DNA of 64,000 bases from Buchnera aphidicola (Nurudea yanoniella) (GCA_039829995.1 CP140036.1:186001-250000); one strand, 5' to 3'; positions 19,397 to 31,019 are shown, counted from the stretch's first letter. Translations and numbers: made by a program. Notes: generated from the letters alone by a model not told the origin.

Positions 19397-19852
19397 TTAT
19401 CCCAACATTTGTTTTTTTCTGATTTCTGATAATGTTTTACAATCTATACATAAATTTGCTGTAGGTCGTGCTTCTAATCTTTTTATACCTATTTCTACTC
19501 CACATGAATCGCAATATCCAAAATCATTTTCTTCAACTTTTTTTAAAGTTTTCTCTATTTTTTCTATTAATTTTCTTTCTCTATCGCGATGACGTAATTC
19601 AAAATTAAATTCTTCTTCTTGTACAGCTCTATCAATTGGATCTGGAAAGTTAGTAGTTTTTTCTTGAACGTATAGTTTTTTTTTAGGGAGATCACTTTTT
19701 AATTGAGTAGCCCAAGCAATAAGAATTTTTTTAAAATGATTAATTTGCTTGGAATTCATATATTTTTCATTTTTTGTATTTTCATAAGGCTGTACTCCTG
19801 CCATGAATAATATACTTAAAGAAGATCTTTTTTTTTTCTTTTCTTTGTGCAT
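19397..19852 (-). CDS. dksA: RNA polymerase-binding transcription factor DksA
   Basis: DksA binds the RNA polymerase secondary channel and adjusts rRNA and amino-acid promoters, with ppGpp where available. It has 151 residues, as in E. coli. The coiled-coil tip [12 protein letters not shown] keeps both functional aspartates. The four-cysteine zinc finger is [25 protein letters not shown]. The N-terminal [14 protein letters not shown] is also conserved. Monocistronic here, with its own terminator. One of few global regulators likely to remain in such a genome. Confidence 0.96.
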   Translation of the reverse strand: MHKEKKKKRSSLSILFMAGVQPYENTKNEKYMNSKQINHFKKILIAWATQLKSDLPKKKLYVQEKTTNFPDPIDRAVQEEEFNFELRHRDRERKLIEKIEKTLKKVEENDFGYCDSCGVEIGIKRLEARPTANLCIDCKTLSEIRKKQMLG

Positions 19853-20176
19853 GATACACGTCCTATAAACGTATTATTTTTAAATACAATAGACAAAATT
19901 TATAATTTAGAAAAATTCGCTACACTTATATTTTTTATTTTTATATATTAATTTTATTGATTTGTTTTTTTAAGAGTTATTTTATATTTAAAATTTTTAT
20001 TATTTTAATAAACTAATATTATCAAAATATAAATTTATTGCAAATTTTATACTTTTAATAATAAATTTTTGTTTGGATTTTTTAAACTTGTTTAATCATA
20101 ATGATTAATTTGATAAAACGCTTTAATAATTTAAAAAATTTTACGAATTACATAATTTAATTTAGGATAGTTTTTA
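19853..20176. other. dksA-truA divergent intergenic region
   Basis: About 324 A+T-rich bases between the divergent starts of dksA and truA. It should contain both promoters. I see no gene, RNA or clear hairpin. A TGTTTAATCATAATGATTAATTTG segment near 20089-20112 has a short imperfect dyad (TTAATCAT/ATGATTAA). Confidence 0.5.
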
Positions 20177-20980
20177 ATGAATAATATAGTTAATAAAAGA
20201 AAAATTGCGTTAGGGATTGAATATCAAGGAAGTAATTATCATGGATGGCAGTATCAAAAATTAGTATCAAATATTCAAGAAAAAGTGGAATTGGCATTAT
20301 CAATTATAGCTAATCATAAAATAACAGTTTTTTGTGCCGGAAGAACTGATGCAGGTGTTCATAGCATTGGTCAAGTAGTTCACTTTTATACCTCTGCAGT
20401 TAGAAATGATGCAGCTTGGACTGTTGGAGTTAATAATTATTTACCTCAGGATATTTCGGTGTTATGGAAAAAAGATGTATCAGAATCTTTTCATGCACGT
20501 TATAGTGCTTTATCACGTAGATATCGTTATATAATTTATAATGACAAATGTCGCTCATCTATTTTTTCTCAAGGGTTTTATAGTTGTTTTAAAAAATTAG
20601 ATATATTTAAGATGAATTGTGCTGCTAAATATTTAATTGGAGAACATGATTTTACTTCATTTCGATCTATTAACTGTCAATCTAGTACTCCTATTCGAAA
20701 TATTATGTTTTTAAAAGTTTTTAGTTTAAATCGATTAGTTATTATTGATATTATAGCAAATTCTTTTTTGTATCATATGGTACGTAATATAGTCGGATGT
20801 TTGATTGAAATAGGAACATCTAAGTATAGTGAACATTGGATGAAAGAATTATTATTATCTAGAGATAGAACATTAGCATCTCCTACTGCTAAAGCTCAAG
20901 GTTTGTACTTAGTAAAAGTAACATATCCAAATATTTTTGATATTCCGAAAGTTCAAATTGGACCTTATTTTATAATGTAA
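20177..20980 (+). CDS. truA: tRNA pseudouridine(38-40) synthase
   Basis: Makes pseudouridine at positions 38-40 of the tRNA anticodon stem. It has 267 residues (270 in E. coli). The catalytic Asp is in AGRTDAGVHSIGQVVHF. SFHARYSALSRRYRYII, EHDFTSFRS and NSFLYHMVRNIVGCLIEIG are all conserved. The AGGATAG upstream of the ATG gives a plausible SD. It is followed by mrcB after 160 bases. Confidence 0.96.
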   Translation: MNNIVNKRKIALGIEYQGSNYHGWQYQKLVSNIQEKVELALSIIANHKITVFCAGRTDAGVHSIGQVVHFYTSAVRNDAAWTVGVNNYLPQDISVLWKKDVSESFHARYSALSRRYRYIIYNDKCRSSIFSQGFYSCFKKLDIFKMNCAAKYLIGEHDFTSFRSINCQSSTPIRNIMFLKVFSLNRLVIIDIIANSFLYHMVRNIVGCLIEIGTSKYSEHWMKELLLSRDRTLASPTAKAQGLYLVKVTYPNIFDIPKVQIGPYFIM

Positions 20981-21140
20981 TTTTATACATAGTAGTTATT
21001 TTTTTTGTTGAAATGAATTATTAATTTTTATTTTAGTGGTTAAATTAATATGTGAGATTTTTTAATATAATAAATTTTGAGAAATTTCATGGTTGTATCA
21101 TAGGAATAAATTTTTGTATATTAGGTAAAGGTTATTTAAA

Positions 21141-23219
21141 ATGTATAAAATGAATATAAAATTTAATTCAATTGTTGTATCAAAAATATTTTTTTCATTA
21201 TTTTTTTTAATTATGTTATATGGATTTTTTTTATATATTAAAATTAATTCGTTTATTAATAAAAAAACATGGTCATTTCCTATTTTAATATATAGTCGAA
21301 TAATTACTTTAGAACCTGGAAATTATTATTCTCAAAAAGAAATGGTATCTATATTAAAAAGTATACAGTATAAATACGTTTCTATCTTGAAACGATCGGG
21401 AGAATTTATTACAAAAGGAGAAAATATAATATTGATAAGACGATCTTTTATCTTTCCTGATGAGAAAGAAGGAAAAATTTATGCAAAGTTATATTTTAAC
21501 AAGAATAGATTGACAAAAATAGAAAATTTATACAATAATCATAATTTTGGATTGTTACGATTGGATCCTAAATTAATTACAATATTACCATCTTCATATG
21601 AAAAACAGCGATTGTTTTTACCTCTTAAGTGTTATCCCTCCGAATTAATTAATATTTTATTGGCTACAGAAGATAAACATTTTTATAATCATAGTGGAAT
21701 TAATATTCATTCTATAATACGTGCTTTTTTAACTAATATTCATGCTGGTTATATTGTTCAAGGTGGAAGTACTCTTACTCAACAATTAGTAAAAAATTTG
21801 TTTTTAACTAATTCTAGAACATTATGGAGAAAAATAAATGAAATATGTATGGCTTTGATTTTAGATTGGAAATATAGCAAAGACAAAATTTTAGAATTAT
21901 ATTTAAACGAAGTATATTTAGGACAAAATGGAAATAAACAAATAAGAGGTCTTCCTCTAGCTAGTTTACATTATTTTGGTCGACCTATGAACGAATTGAG
22001 TTTTGATCAATATGCTTTATTAGTAGGTATGATCAAAGGAGCTTCTTTGTATAATCCATGGAAAAATCCTTCAATAACATTAAATAGACGTAATGTGGTT
22101 TTATATGTATTACATAAACAAAATATTATAAGTAATAAATTATATCGTTATCTTATATTAAGACCATTAGGAGTTCAGTCTCAAGATAGTATTATTTCAG
22201 AAAAAAGTTTATTTATGCAAATTGTTAAAAAAGAAATAAAACAAAAGTTAAAACATAAAATAAAAAATTTTTCAGGTATTAAAGTTTTTACTACTTTAGA
22301 TCTTATTTCTCACATTTTTTCAGAAAATGTTATGAAATCTTCTATATCTTTATTAAAAAGAGAAAAAAATATTAAAAATTTAGACATGTCTATGGTGATT
22401 ATTGATAAAGTGAATGGAGGTATTCAAGGTATTTTAGAAAGTTCTCATAATAAAATTTTGAATAATGATCATGTTTCCCAAATACATTATTCGGTAGGTT
22501 CTTTATTTGAATTTATCACGTGTTTGTTTACTTTTATTCAATTTAATACATTTAGTATAGACGAATTTATATCAGATAGATTTATTATTTCAAGATTTAA
22601 TAGTGAACAATTTTTTCAATTTAAAAATAGTAGTAGTATTGAGTTTAAAAGAGAAGAAGGATTTATTGATAGATTAGTTTTTTTTATTAATTTTCCTAAA
22701 AAAAATTTAAATGCACAATTAGAAATAAAAAAATTATTAGAAATTTTTATAAAACTAGGTTTTTTAGATAATCAAACATTAAAAAATCCTTATATTTCAT
22801 TAGGTATGATTAATTTAACTCCTATTAAAGTAGCACAAGTATTGCAGGTAATAGCTAGTAGAGGCTATAAGTCAAATATGTCTTTTATTCAAACAATTAT
22901 ATCGAAAGACAATATTGTATTGTACAATATTTTGCCTCAATTTAATTGGGTTATGTCGATGCAGAATGTATATTCAATATTATTTTCTATGCAATCAGTG
23001 ATTAAATTTTGTAAAATTGAGAAATTAGGAAAATTGTTTAAGAATGATTTTTTAAATAATATAGTGAAAAAAAAAGATGATTTTGTGGATAGGTGGTTTG
23101 TTAGCATTGATAAAAAGAAAATAATTGTAATTTGGATTGGTAGAGACAATCATAAATATTGTGAATTGCACCAATGTTCTAATTCTATGAAAAGTTATTT
23201 TCATAATTTAAGATTTTAA
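21141..23219 (+). CDS. mrcB: Penicillin-binding protein 1B with intact glycosyltransferase but degenerate transpeptidase
   Basis: Class A PBP, which polymerises and normally cross-links peptidoglycan. It has 692 residues (844 in E. coli). A short cytoplasmic tail leads to one membrane helix (about residues 10-33), then the UB2H-like region. The glycosyltransferase domain is complete, with both catalytic Glu residues in EDKHFYNHSGI and LELYLNEVYLGQ, plus QGGSTLTQQLVKNLF. The transpeptidase domain keeps its fold landmarks (NLTPIKVAQVLQ, VDRWF, WIGRDN) but all three motifs are lost: SxxK is S454-L-F-E457, SxN is F515-I-N, and KTG is I641-V-K. The C-terminal tail is also gone. It is therefore inferred to be a glycosyltransferase only. 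Confidence 0.93.
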   Translation: MYKMNIKFNSIVVSKIFFSLFFLIMLYGFFLYIKINSFINKKTWSFPILIYSRIITLEPGNYYSQKEMVSILKSIQYKYVSILKRSGEFITKGENIILIRRSFIFPDEKEGKIYAKLYFNKNRLTKIENLYNNHNFGLLRLDPKLITILPSSYEKQRLFLPLKCYPSELINILLATEDKHFYNHSGINIHSIIRAFLTNIHAGYIVQGGSTLTQQLVKNLFLTNSRTLWRKINEICMALILDWKYSKDKILELYLNEVYLGQNGNKQIRGLPLASLHYFGRPMNELSFDQYALLVGMIKGASLYNPWKNPSITLNRRNVVLYVLHKQNIISNKLYRYLILRPLGVQSQDSIISEKSLFMQIVKKEIKQKLKHKIKNFSGIKVFTTLDLISHIFSENVMKSSISLLKREKNIKNLDMSMVIIDKVNGGIQGILESSHNKILNNDHVSQIHYSVGSLFEFITCLFTFIQFNTFSIDEFISDRFIISRFNSEQFFQFKNSSSIEFKREEGFIDRLVFFINFPKKNLNAQLEIKKLLEIFIKLGFLDNQTLKNPYISLGMINLTPIKVAQVLQVIASRGYKSNMSFIQTIISKDNIVLYNILPQFNWVMSMQNVYSILFSMQSVIKFCKIEKLGKLFKNDFLNNIVKKKDDFVDRWFVSIDKKKIIVIWIGRDNHKYCELHQCSNSMKSYFHNLRF

Positions 23220-23706
23220 TATACTTAAAATTTTAGATTTTGTACTTTTTAAATATATAAATATATTAAATGTTAGTTTTAAGAGATGTATAGAATGTAA
23301 TTGAAATTTTATTTATTTTTTCTTTATAAAAACTTTTCAATATGAAATAAATGTGGAAAACGATTTTAGTGAATTTTTAATTTAAAAATTAATGAATAAT
23401 TTTTTTATTTTTTAATTCATAAAATTTATAATTATATAAGATATATAAGTTTTTATTTATTACAATTTAATGTTTATATTAAGAATTTTTATATTTTGTA
23501 AAAATTATATTTTTAAAATTCATTAATACATTTTTATAATTTTTATTACATTGTTATATAATAAATAAATTAATATTCTGAACTAGTCTAATAATTTAGT
23601 AATACAAAAAAAAAATAAGCTTATTTTAATTTAAAATCATTTAAAAGTTTAAATTGATTTTTTCATACAATATAATATTTTAATATTTTTTTAAATATGA
23701 GTATAA
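23220..23706. other. mrcB-secA intergenic region
   Basis: A 487-base, extremely A+T-rich gap between two plus-strand genes. E. coli has secM upstream of secA with a translation-arrest peptide; I see no SecM-like frame here. No RNA gene or strong hairpin is evident. Confidence 0.55.
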
Positions 23707-26235
23707 ATGAATATAATAATTAATTTTTTAAATAAATTATTTAGTAATCGTAACGATAGAATAATATCGCATATTACAAAAAAAATAGATAGGATTAATG
23801 ATTTAGAATTTCAATTTTCAAAATTATCGGATAAAGCATTGCGTAATAAAACTATTTTTTTTCAAGATTGTTTGAAAAAAGGTTTTAAATTAGATGATTT
23901 GTTATTTGAAGCCTTTGCTGTAGTTCGCGAAGCTAGTAAAAGAGTATTTAGTATGCGTCATTTTGATGTTCAATTATTAGGAGGAATTGTATTACATTAT
24001 GGATGCATAGCAGAAATGAGGACAGGTGAAGGAAAAACATTGGCCGCAACATTACCTGCATATTTAAATGCTCTTGAAGGAAAAGGCGTACATATTGTGA
24101 CTATGAACGATTATTTAGCTAAAAGAGACGCTGAAAACAATTCAATTCTATTTAATTTTCTTGGATTAACTGTTGGAATAAACGTTTCCGGAATGTCTCC
24201 TATTTTAAAAAGAAAGGCTTATTATTCTGATATAACATATGGCACTAACAATGAATATGGATTTGATTATTTAAGAGATAATATGGTTTTTCAAAAAAAT
24301 GATAGAGTTCAAAGAAATTTGAACTTTGCATTAATTGATGAAGTAGATTCTATTTTAATAGATGAAGCTCGTACACCATTAATAATATCTCGAGATTCAG
24401 AAAGTAATTCAGAATTGTATTCTAAAATTAATAAAATTATACCAAAATTTATTTCTCAAAAGAAAGAAGATTCTGATGTTTTTTTTGGAACAGGAGATTT
24501 TTTTATTGATGAAAAGCATCGTCACATAAATTTGACGGATAGAGGTTTGAAAAAAATCGAAACTTTATTAGTTCAAAATAATCTAATCAAGACTAAAAAA
24601 TCTTTATATTCTTCCAAAAATATTGTTTTAATGCATTATGTTATAGCTGCTCTTCGAGCGCATAATTTATTTTTTAGAAATATAGATTATATTGTAAAAA
24701 ATAAAAATGTAATTATTGTTGATGAACATACTGGTCGTATGATGGAAGGAAAGAGATGGTCAGATGGTCTACATCAAGCAATAGAAGCAAAAGAAAAATT
24801 AGAAATAAAAAATGAAAGTCAAACATTAGCATCAATTACATTTCAAAATTATTTTAGATTATATAAAAAATTGTCAGGAATGACTGGTACTGCAATAACG
24901 GAAGCATCTGAATTAAAATCGATCTATAATTTAGATACGATTGTTATACCTACTAATCGTCCTATGATACGGAATGACATGCCTGATGTAATATATATGA
25001 CAGAGTCAGAAAAAATAGATGCAATTATAAAAGACATCCAAGAATGTATTAAAAGAAATCAACCTGTATTAGTTGGAACGATATCTATTGAAAAATCAGA
25101 GTTAATTTCTAATCGTTTAATTAAGTTAGGCATTAAACATAATGTTTTAAATGCTAATTTTCATTCTAAGGAAGCTAAAATTATTGCTCAGGCGGGAAAA
25201 TTAAAATCCGTAACTATTGCTACTAACATGGCTGGTAGAGGAACAGATATAGTTTTGGGTGGAAATTTAAAGCTTAATTTAATTAACAAAAAAAAACTTA
25301 GTAAAAGAGAGATACAAAATCTCAAAAGTGAGTGGCAAAAAGAGCATGATCTTGTTTTAAAATCTGGTGGACTTCATATTATTGGAACAGAAAGACATGA
25401 ATCAAGAAGAATTGACAATCAGTTACGAGGGAGATCGGGTAGACAGGGTGATGTTGGTTCTTCTCGATTTTATTTATCTATGGAAGATTCATTAATGCGC
25501 ATTTTTTCTTCTGATCGAATAATTGGAATTATGAAGGCGCTAGGAATAAAAAATGGAGAAGCTATTACTCATTCTCTTGTTACTAGAGCAATTTTTAATG
25601 CTCAAAAAAAAGTAGAAAATCATAATTTTAATATTCGTAAGCAACTGTTAGAATACGATGATGTTTCTAATGAGCAACGTCATATTATTTACTGTCAACG
25701 AAATTATATATTAGATGCTGAGTATATTAGTAATATTATTGAAAAGATTTCTTTTGATGTCTTTGTTGGAGTTATTAATAAGTATATAAAAAAAAATTCA
25801 CTAAAAGAAATGTGGAAGGTATCGAAATTAGAATCTTGTTTATATAATAATTTTAATTTATTTTGTCCAATTATGCAATGGTTAAAAGATGATGAAACTC
25901 TATATGAAGAAGAACTCACAAAAAAAATTTTAGAGTGTGCTAATGCAAGCTATAGAGAAAAAATAAAAGTTTTTGGATTAAATAATATAAGAAAATTTGA
26001 AAAGTCAATTATGATTGAAACATTAGATGAACTTTGGAAAGAACATTTATCAGCTATGGAATATGTACGTCAAGGTATTCATTTAAGAGGATATGCACAA
26101 AAAGATCCAAAACAAGAATATAAAAGAGAATCTTTTTTTATGTTTTGTGTGATGTTGAAGTCTTTAAAATTTGAGGTTATTTCTACTTTATTCAAATTTG
26201 ATTTTTTTTCTCAAGATAATAATCATTTAAAATGA
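23707..26235 (+). CDS. secA: Preprotein translocase ATPase SecA, lacking the C-terminal zinc domain
   Basis: Motor ATPase that drives unfolded proteins through SecYEG. It has 842 residues (901 in E. coli). Walker A is MRTGEGKT, Walker B is [20 protein letters not shown], and the second nucleotide-binding domain has [14 protein letters not shown] and [11 protein letters not shown]. The two-helix finger and scaffold ([38 protein letters not shown]) are present. It stops about 60 residues early, so the linker and the Cys-His zinc-binding domain that contacts SecB and lipids are absent. The motor core looks fully functional. Confidence 0.96.
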   Translation: MNIIINFLNKLFSNRNDRIISHITKKIDRINDLEFQFSKLSDKALRNKTIFFQDCLKKGFKLDDLLFEAFAVVREASKRVFSMRHFDVQLLGGIVLHYGCIAEMRTGEGKTLAATLPAYLNALEGKGVHIVTMNDYLAKRDAENNSILFNFLGLTVGINVSGMSPILKRKAYYSDITYGTNNEYGFDYLRDNMVFQKNDRVQRNLNFALIDEVDSILIDEARTPLIISRDSESNSELYSKINKIIPKFISQKKEDSDVFFGTGDFFIDEKHRHINLTDRGLKKIETLLVQNNLIKTKKSLYSSKNIVLMHYVIAALRAHNLFFRNIDYIVKNKNVIIVDEHTGRMMEGKRWSDGLHQAIEAKEKLEIKNESQTLASITFQNYFRLYKKLSGMTGTAITEASELKSIYNLDTIVIPTNRPMIRNDMPDVIYMTESEKIDAIIKDIQECIKRNQPVLVGTISIEKSELISNRLIKLGIKHNVLNANFHSKEAKIIAQAGKLKSVTIATNMAGRGTDIVLGGNLKLNLINKKKLSKREIQNLKSEWQKEHDLVLKSGGLHIIGTERHESRRIDNQLRGRSGRQGDVGSSRFYLSMEDSLMRIFSSDRIIGIMKALGIKNGEAITHSLVTRAIFNAQKKVENHNFNIRKQLLEYDDVSNEQRHIIYCQRNYILDAEYISNIIEKISFDVFVGVINKYIKKNSLKEMWKVSKLESCLYNNFNLFCPIMQWLKDDETLYEEELTKKILECANASYREKIKVFGLNNIRKFEKSIMIETLDELWKEHLSAMEYVRQGIHLRGYAQKDPKQEYKRESFFMFCVMLKSLKFEVISTLFKFDFFSQDNNHLK

Positions 26236-26500
26236 TATTTTATTTTTCAAAAATATAAATGATTTAATATAAAAGTTTTTAAAAATTGTAAAAATACGTT
26301 CGTAAAAACTTTTAAATACTTTTTTTGTATTATTTTATTAATTTTTTTAATATGATAAATGTTAAAAACAAATTATTTTGTTTGAATTTATTATTTTTAA
26401 TTTCTTGCATTGAGATATTTTAGACATAAATTTTATTAAAATTTTTGAATATAAAAAATTTGTATTAAATTATCGAAGTTTTAAAAATTTTTAATTTTTA

Positions 26501-27124
26501 TTAAAGGTTCTTGAATATTTTAGAATGGTTAGCTGCTATTTTTAAATAATTATTATTTAATTCTTCAACAAAAATTTTTAAAGAACTAATTTTAGAATTG
26601 TTATTAATAATGTCATGAGCTAGTGATAAACGTTTTAATCTTGTTGCTTGAGACATTATAATGGATTTAATTTGTTTTTTTTTAATTTTGTCTCTTTTTA
26701 TAATTCTAAAAAATTGTTGTTGTATCGGTGTATCAACTAATAATATTCTATCCACATGTTTATAGAGTTTCATTTCTATTAGTAAAGGTACTACTAATAG
26801 ACACCATGAGGATTTTATATCTTTTATTTTTTCTTGCATTTTTTTAATTATTATAGGATGCAATAACTGTTCTAGCCATAATTTATTTTTTTTATTAGAA
26901 AATATATAATTTTTTAGGTATTTTCTATTGATCGATTTATTTATATTTAAGCATTTTATTCCACATCTTTTTATAATTGCATTTATTATAGTTTGATTAT
27001 GATTTAAAACTTCTCTTGTAATTATATCAGCATCAATAATTTTTACACCGAATTTTTTAAAAAAATTAGATACGGTAGTCTTTCCACTACAAATTCCTCC
27101 AGTAAGAGCTACAATATAAGTCAT
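26501..27124 (-). CDS. coaE: Dephospho-CoA kinase
   Basis: Last step of coenzyme A synthesis. It has 207 residues (206 in E. coli). The P-loop is ALTGGICSGKTTVSNFF, with Cys replacing the usual Gly and Thr-Thr replacing Ser-Thr, both tolerable changes. DADIITREVL and LLIEMKLYKHVDRILLVD follow, with the usual RL-rich lid region RIIKRDKIKKKQ. Divergent from guaC across 136 bases, an arrangement also seen in E. coli. Confidence 0.94.
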   Translation of the reverse strand: MTYIVALTGGICSGKTTVSNFFKKFGVKIIDADIITREVLNHNQTIINAIIKRCGIKCLNINKSINRKYLKNYIFSNKKNKLWLEQLLHPIIIKKMQEKIKDIKSSWCLLVVPLLIEMKLYKHVDRILLVDTPIQQQFFRIIKRDKIKKKQIKSIIMSQATRLKRLSLAHDIINNNSKISSLKIFVEELNNNYLKIAANHSKIFKNL

Positions 27125-27260
27125 AAAATTTAATTTTTAGTTATATTTATTTTATAGGAATTGACATAAATATTTTTATTATAAAATAATAAAATTAATT
27201 ATAAACTATTTCTTGAAAATAATGAATGTAATTTAGTTCACATATAGAGATTATTAATTT

Positions 27261-28310
27261 ATGCGCATTGAAGAAGATATAAAGTTAGGATTTAAAGATG
27301 TTCTTATTCGCCCTAAGCGTTCTATATTAAAAAGTCGATCGCAAGTAGATCTTACACGTACTTTTGCTTTTAAAAGTTCTGGGCAAATTTGGACTGGTAT
27401 TCCATTGATTGCAGCTAATATGGACACAATAGGTACTTTTCGAATGGTAGAAGTTTTGTCTTCTTTTCATATATTAACTGCAGTTCATAAATACTATTCA
27501 TATGAATGTTGGAAGAATTTTGTTTATAGTGTATCTGATACTGTATTAAAATACGTTATTGTGTCTACTGGTACTTCTAAAAAAGATTTTACAAAATTGA
27601 AAACAATTTGTTCTTTATCTGCTGAATTAAAATTTATTTGCATAGATGTAGCTAACGGTTATACAGAACAATTTGTCTCTTTCTTAAAAAAAGTCCGCGA
27701 TTTTTTTCCAAAAAAAATTATTTGTGCAGGAAATGTAGTGACTGGAGAAATGGTTGAAGAATTAATTTTATCTGGTGCCGACATAGTAAAAGTTGGTATA
27801 GGTCCTGGTTCTGTATGTACTACACGTGTTAAAACTGCTATAGGATATCCACAATTATCTGCTGTAATTGAATGTTCCGATGCTGCTCATGGTTTAGGTG
27901 GAAAAATTATTAGCGATGGAGGTTGTGTTGTTTCAGGAGACATTGCAAAAGCTTTTGGGGGAGGAGCTGATTTTGTTATGCTAGGAGGTATGTTAGCAGG
28001 GCATAGCGAATGTGAAGGTTTAATTTTTGAAGAAAATGATAAAAAATATATGGTTTTTTATGGAATGAGTTCTAAATCTGCAATGGATCGCTATATTGGA
28101 GGTGTAGCAGGATATAAAGCTGTAGAAGGAAAATCAGTAAAGTTATTATTTAGAGGTTCAGTAAATGAAACTATACGTGATATTTTAGGAGGATTACGTT
28201 CTACATGTACTTATGTTGGAGCTTCAACTTTAAAAGAACTAACTAAACGTACAACATTTATAAAAGTTTCTGAGCAAGAAAATAAAATATTTAGTGGAAT
28301 GGAAATATAA
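27261..28310 (+). CDS. guaC: GMP reductase
   Basis: NADPH-dependent conversion of GMP to IMP. It has 349 residues (347 in E. coli). The catalytic Cys is in [32 protein letters not shown] and [26 protein letters not shown] complete the TIM-barrel FMN-like phosphate site. The [11 protein letters not shown] loop is present. Its stop lies only 34 bases before aceE, so both may share a transcript; pdhR, the usual regulator upstream of aceE, is absent. Confidence 0.96.
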   Translation: MRIEEDIKLGFKDVLIRPKRSILKSRSQVDLTRTFAFKSSGQIWTGIPLIAANMDTIGTFRMVEVLSSFHILTAVHKYYSYECWKNFVYSVSDTVLKYVIVSTGTSKKDFTKLKTICSLSAELKFICIDVANGYTEQFVSFLKKVRDFFPKKIICAGNVVTGEMVEELILSGADIVKVGIGPGSVCTTRVKTAIGYPQLSAVIECSDAAHGLGGKIISDGGCVVSGDIAKAFGGGADFVMLGGMLAGHSECEGLIFEENDKKYMVFYGMSSKSAMDRYIGGVAGYKAVEGKSVKLLFRGSVNETIRDILGGLRSTCTYVGASTLKELTKRTTFIKVSEQENKIFSGMEI

Positions 28311-28344
28311 AATTAAATTTTATAATTTTATGAGGAATGCATAT

Positions 28345-31011
28345 ATGACACAATTGTTTTTAAGCGATGTTGATCCTATTGAGACAGATGATTGGATAAA
28401 AGGAATTGAATCAGTTATTCGTGAAGAGGGCATCGAAAGGGCAAAATTTATTGTTTATTCGGTCATCCAGAGATTAAGACGAGAAAATGTAAATTTTATA
28501 GAAAATAAAATTATTAGTGATTACATAAATACTATATCTGTATCTGAAGAATGTGAATATCCAGGAAATTTATTTTTAGAAAATAGAATATGTTCTGTAA
28601 TAAGATGGAATGCAATAATGATAGTTCTTCGAGCATCTCAAAAAAATTTAGATTTAGGGGGTCATTTATCTTCTTTTCAGTCAGCAGCCGTAATTTATGA
28701 GGTATGTTTTAATCATTTTTTTCGGGCTTATAATAAAGAAAATAGTGGAGATTTGGTTTATTTTCAAGGACATATTTCTCCTGGAATTTATGCACGGGCA
28801 TTTATTGAAGGAAGATTAGATAAAAAACAGCTAGATAATTTTCGACAAGAAGTAAATGGCAATGGTCTTTCTTCTTATCCCCATCCTAAATGTATGCCGA
28901 ATTTTTGGCAATTTCCCACAGTATCAATGGGATTGGGTCCATTATGTGCTATTTATCAAGCAAAATTTTTAAAATATTTAAAAAATAGAAATTTAAGAGA
29001 TACATCTAATCAAAAAGTATATGCTTTTTTGGGAGATGGAGAAATGGATGAACCGGAATCTAAAGGGGCTATTTCTATTGCTTTTCGTGAAAAATTAGAT
29101 AATTTGATTTTTGTTGTAAATTGTAATTTACAAAGATTAGATGGACCAGTTTTAGGAAATGGAAAAATTATTGATGAGCTAGAAAGTATTTTTAAAGGTG
29201 CAGGTTGGGAAACTATTAAAGTTATATGGGGCAGTGAATGGGACAAATTATTAAAAAAAGATACAACTGGAAAGTTAATTCAATTAATGAATGAAACTTT
29301 AGATGGAGATTATCAAACATTTAAATCTAAAAATGGAGCTTATGTAAGAAAACATTTTTTTGGAAAATATGAAGAAACTTTACATTTAGTCAAAGATATG
29401 ACTGATCAAGAAATTTGGAATTTAAATAGAGGAGGACATGATTTTAAAAAAATTTATTTTGCTTTCAAGAAAGCTAATGATGTTATAGGAAAACCAGCAA
29501 TAATATTGATACATACTATAAAAGGATATGGATTAGGCAATATAGCAGAAGGAAAAAATATTGCTCATCAAATCAAAAAAATTAGTGTTGAAGATATGCG
29601 GTATATTCGAGACAATTTGTGTATTTCAATAGAAGATAGAGACCTTAGTAATTTACCGTATGTTTCTTTTGAAGCTGATAGTAAAGAATCTAAATATCTT
29701 CATAGTAGAAGACGAGAATTAGGAGGATATCTTCCATCACGTTTATCTTTTTTTACTGAAAAACTTGCACTTCCTGAATTAAATGATTTTAGTTCTTTGT
29801 TAACTAGTCAAAAAAAAGAAATTTCTACTACTGTAGCTTTTATTCGTATATTAAATATTATTTTAAAAAATACTTGCATTAAAGATAGGATAGTTCCTAT
29901 TATTGCAGATGAAGCACGTACATTTGGTATGGAGGGTTTGTTTAGAACAATAGGTATTTATAACTCGAGCGGACAAAGATATATTCCTCAAGATAAAGAT
30001 CAGTTTTTATACTATAAAGAAGATAAAAACGGTCAAATTTTACAAGAAGGAATAAGTGAAATGGGTGCTTTCGCTTCTTGGTTAGCAGCAGCTACTTCTT
30101 ATAGCACTAATAATTTTCCTATGATTCCTTTTTATATTTATTATTCTATATTTGGATTTCAAAGAATAGGTGATATATGTTGGGCAGCTGGAGATCAACA
30201 GGCTAGGGGGTTTTTAATAGGAGGTACTTCGGGAAGAACTACGTTAAATGGAGAAGGATTGCAACATGGGGATGGACACAGTCATGTTCAAGCATTAACT
30301 ATTCCTAATTGTATATCATATAATCCTGCGTATGCTTATGAATTAGCAGTGATCATTCATGATGGATTGCATAGAATGTATGGACAGGTTCAAGAAAATA
30401 TTTATTATTATATTACTACTTTTAACGAAAACTATAAAATGCCTGCTATTCCTATAGATTCAGAAGAGGGTATTTGTAAAGGAATATATAAATTAAAGAG
30501 TATCGGAGAAACTAAAATTAAAGTGCAGTTGTTAGGATCTGGTTCTATTTTAGAATGTGTATGTAAGGCTTCTCTTATTTTATTAAGTAAGTATAGCATT
30601 AGTTCAGACATTTATAGCGTTACATCTTTTACTGAATTAGCAAGGAATGGACAAGATTGCGAACGTTGGAATTTATTACATCCCTCTATTAAAGAAAAAA
30701 AAGTACCTTATGTTACAAAAATCATGAATAATTTTCCAGCTATTGCTGTTACAGATTACATGAAGATCTTTGCCGAACAGATAAGAGCTTATGTTCCAGG
30801 AAAAAGTTTTCGTGTATTAGGAACAGATGGATTTGGACGCTCTGATAGTAGAAAAAATTTACGAAACTATTTTGAAATTGATGAATTTCATATTGTTATT
30901 GCAGCTTTAGTAGAATTATCTAAATTTCATAATTTTGATAAAAACGTTATTGTAGATGCAATTAACCAATTTGATATAAACATAAGTAAGGTAAATCCGA
31001 GGTTAGCATAG
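28345..31011 (+). CDS. aceE: Pyruvate dehydrogenase E1 component
   Basis: Thiamine-diphosphate enzyme that decarboxylates pyruvate and acetylates the lipoyl group of E2. It has 888 residues (887 in E. coli). I chose the ATG at 28345: it is preceded by GAGGA and matches the E. coli start (MTQLFLSDVDPIETDDWI). Upstream starts at 28294 or 28330 would overlap or crowd guaC. The ThDP site GDGEMDEPESKGAI, GHISPGIYARAF and YGQVQENIYYYIT are all conserved. First gene of aceEF-lpd. Confidence 0.97.
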   Translation: MTQLFLSDVDPIETDDWIKGIESVIREEGIERAKFIVYSVIQRLRRENVNFIENKIISDYINTISVSEECEYPGNLFLENRICSVIRWNAIMIVLRASQKNLDLGGHLSSFQSAAVIYEVCFNHFFRAYNKENSGDLVYFQGHISPGIYARAFIEGRLDKKQLDNFRQEVNGNGLSSYPHPKCMPNFWQFPTVSMGLGPLCAIYQAKFLKYLKNRNLRDTSNQKVYAFLGDGEMDEPESKGAISIAFREKLDNLIFVVNCNLQRLDGPVLGNGKIIDELESIFKGAGWETIKVIWGSEWDKLLKKDTTGKLIQLMNETLDGDYQTFKSKNGAYVRKHFFGKYEETLHLVKDMTDQEIWNLNRGGHDFKKIYFAFKKANDVIGKPAIILIHTIKGYGLGNIAEGKNIAHQIKKISVEDMRYIRDNLCISIEDRDLSNLPYVSFEADSKESKYLHSRRRELGGYLPSRLSFFTEKLALPELNDFSSLLTSQKKEISTTVAFIRILNIILKNTCIKDRIVPIIADEARTFGMEGLFRTIGIYNSSGQRYIPQDKDQFLYYKEDKNGQILQEGISEMGAFASWLAAATSYSTNNFPMIPFYIYYSIFGFQRIGDICWAAGDQQARGFLIGGTSGRTTLNGEGLQHGDGHSHVQALTIPNCISYNPAYAYELAVIIHDGLHRMYGQVQENIYYYITTFNENYKMPAIPIDSEEGICKGIYKLKSIGETKIKVQLLGSGSILECVCKASLILLSKYSISSDIYSVTSFTELARNGQDCERWNLLHPSIKEKKVPYVTKIMNNFPAIAVTDYMKIFAEQIRAYVPGKSFRVLGTDGFGRSDSRKNLRNYFEIDEFHIVIAALVELSKFHNFDKNVIVDAINQFDINISKVNPRLA

Positions 31012-31019
31012 GAAACGCA

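Noticed and set aside
20089..20112. Operator-like dyad between dksA and truA
   Set aside because: It is short, imperfect and all A+T except for single bases; such dyads arise by chance in this composition.
28294..28344. AceE start at 28294, overlapping guaC
   Set aside because: The added 17 residues are unmatched; the ATG at 28345 has a good SD and gives the family length.
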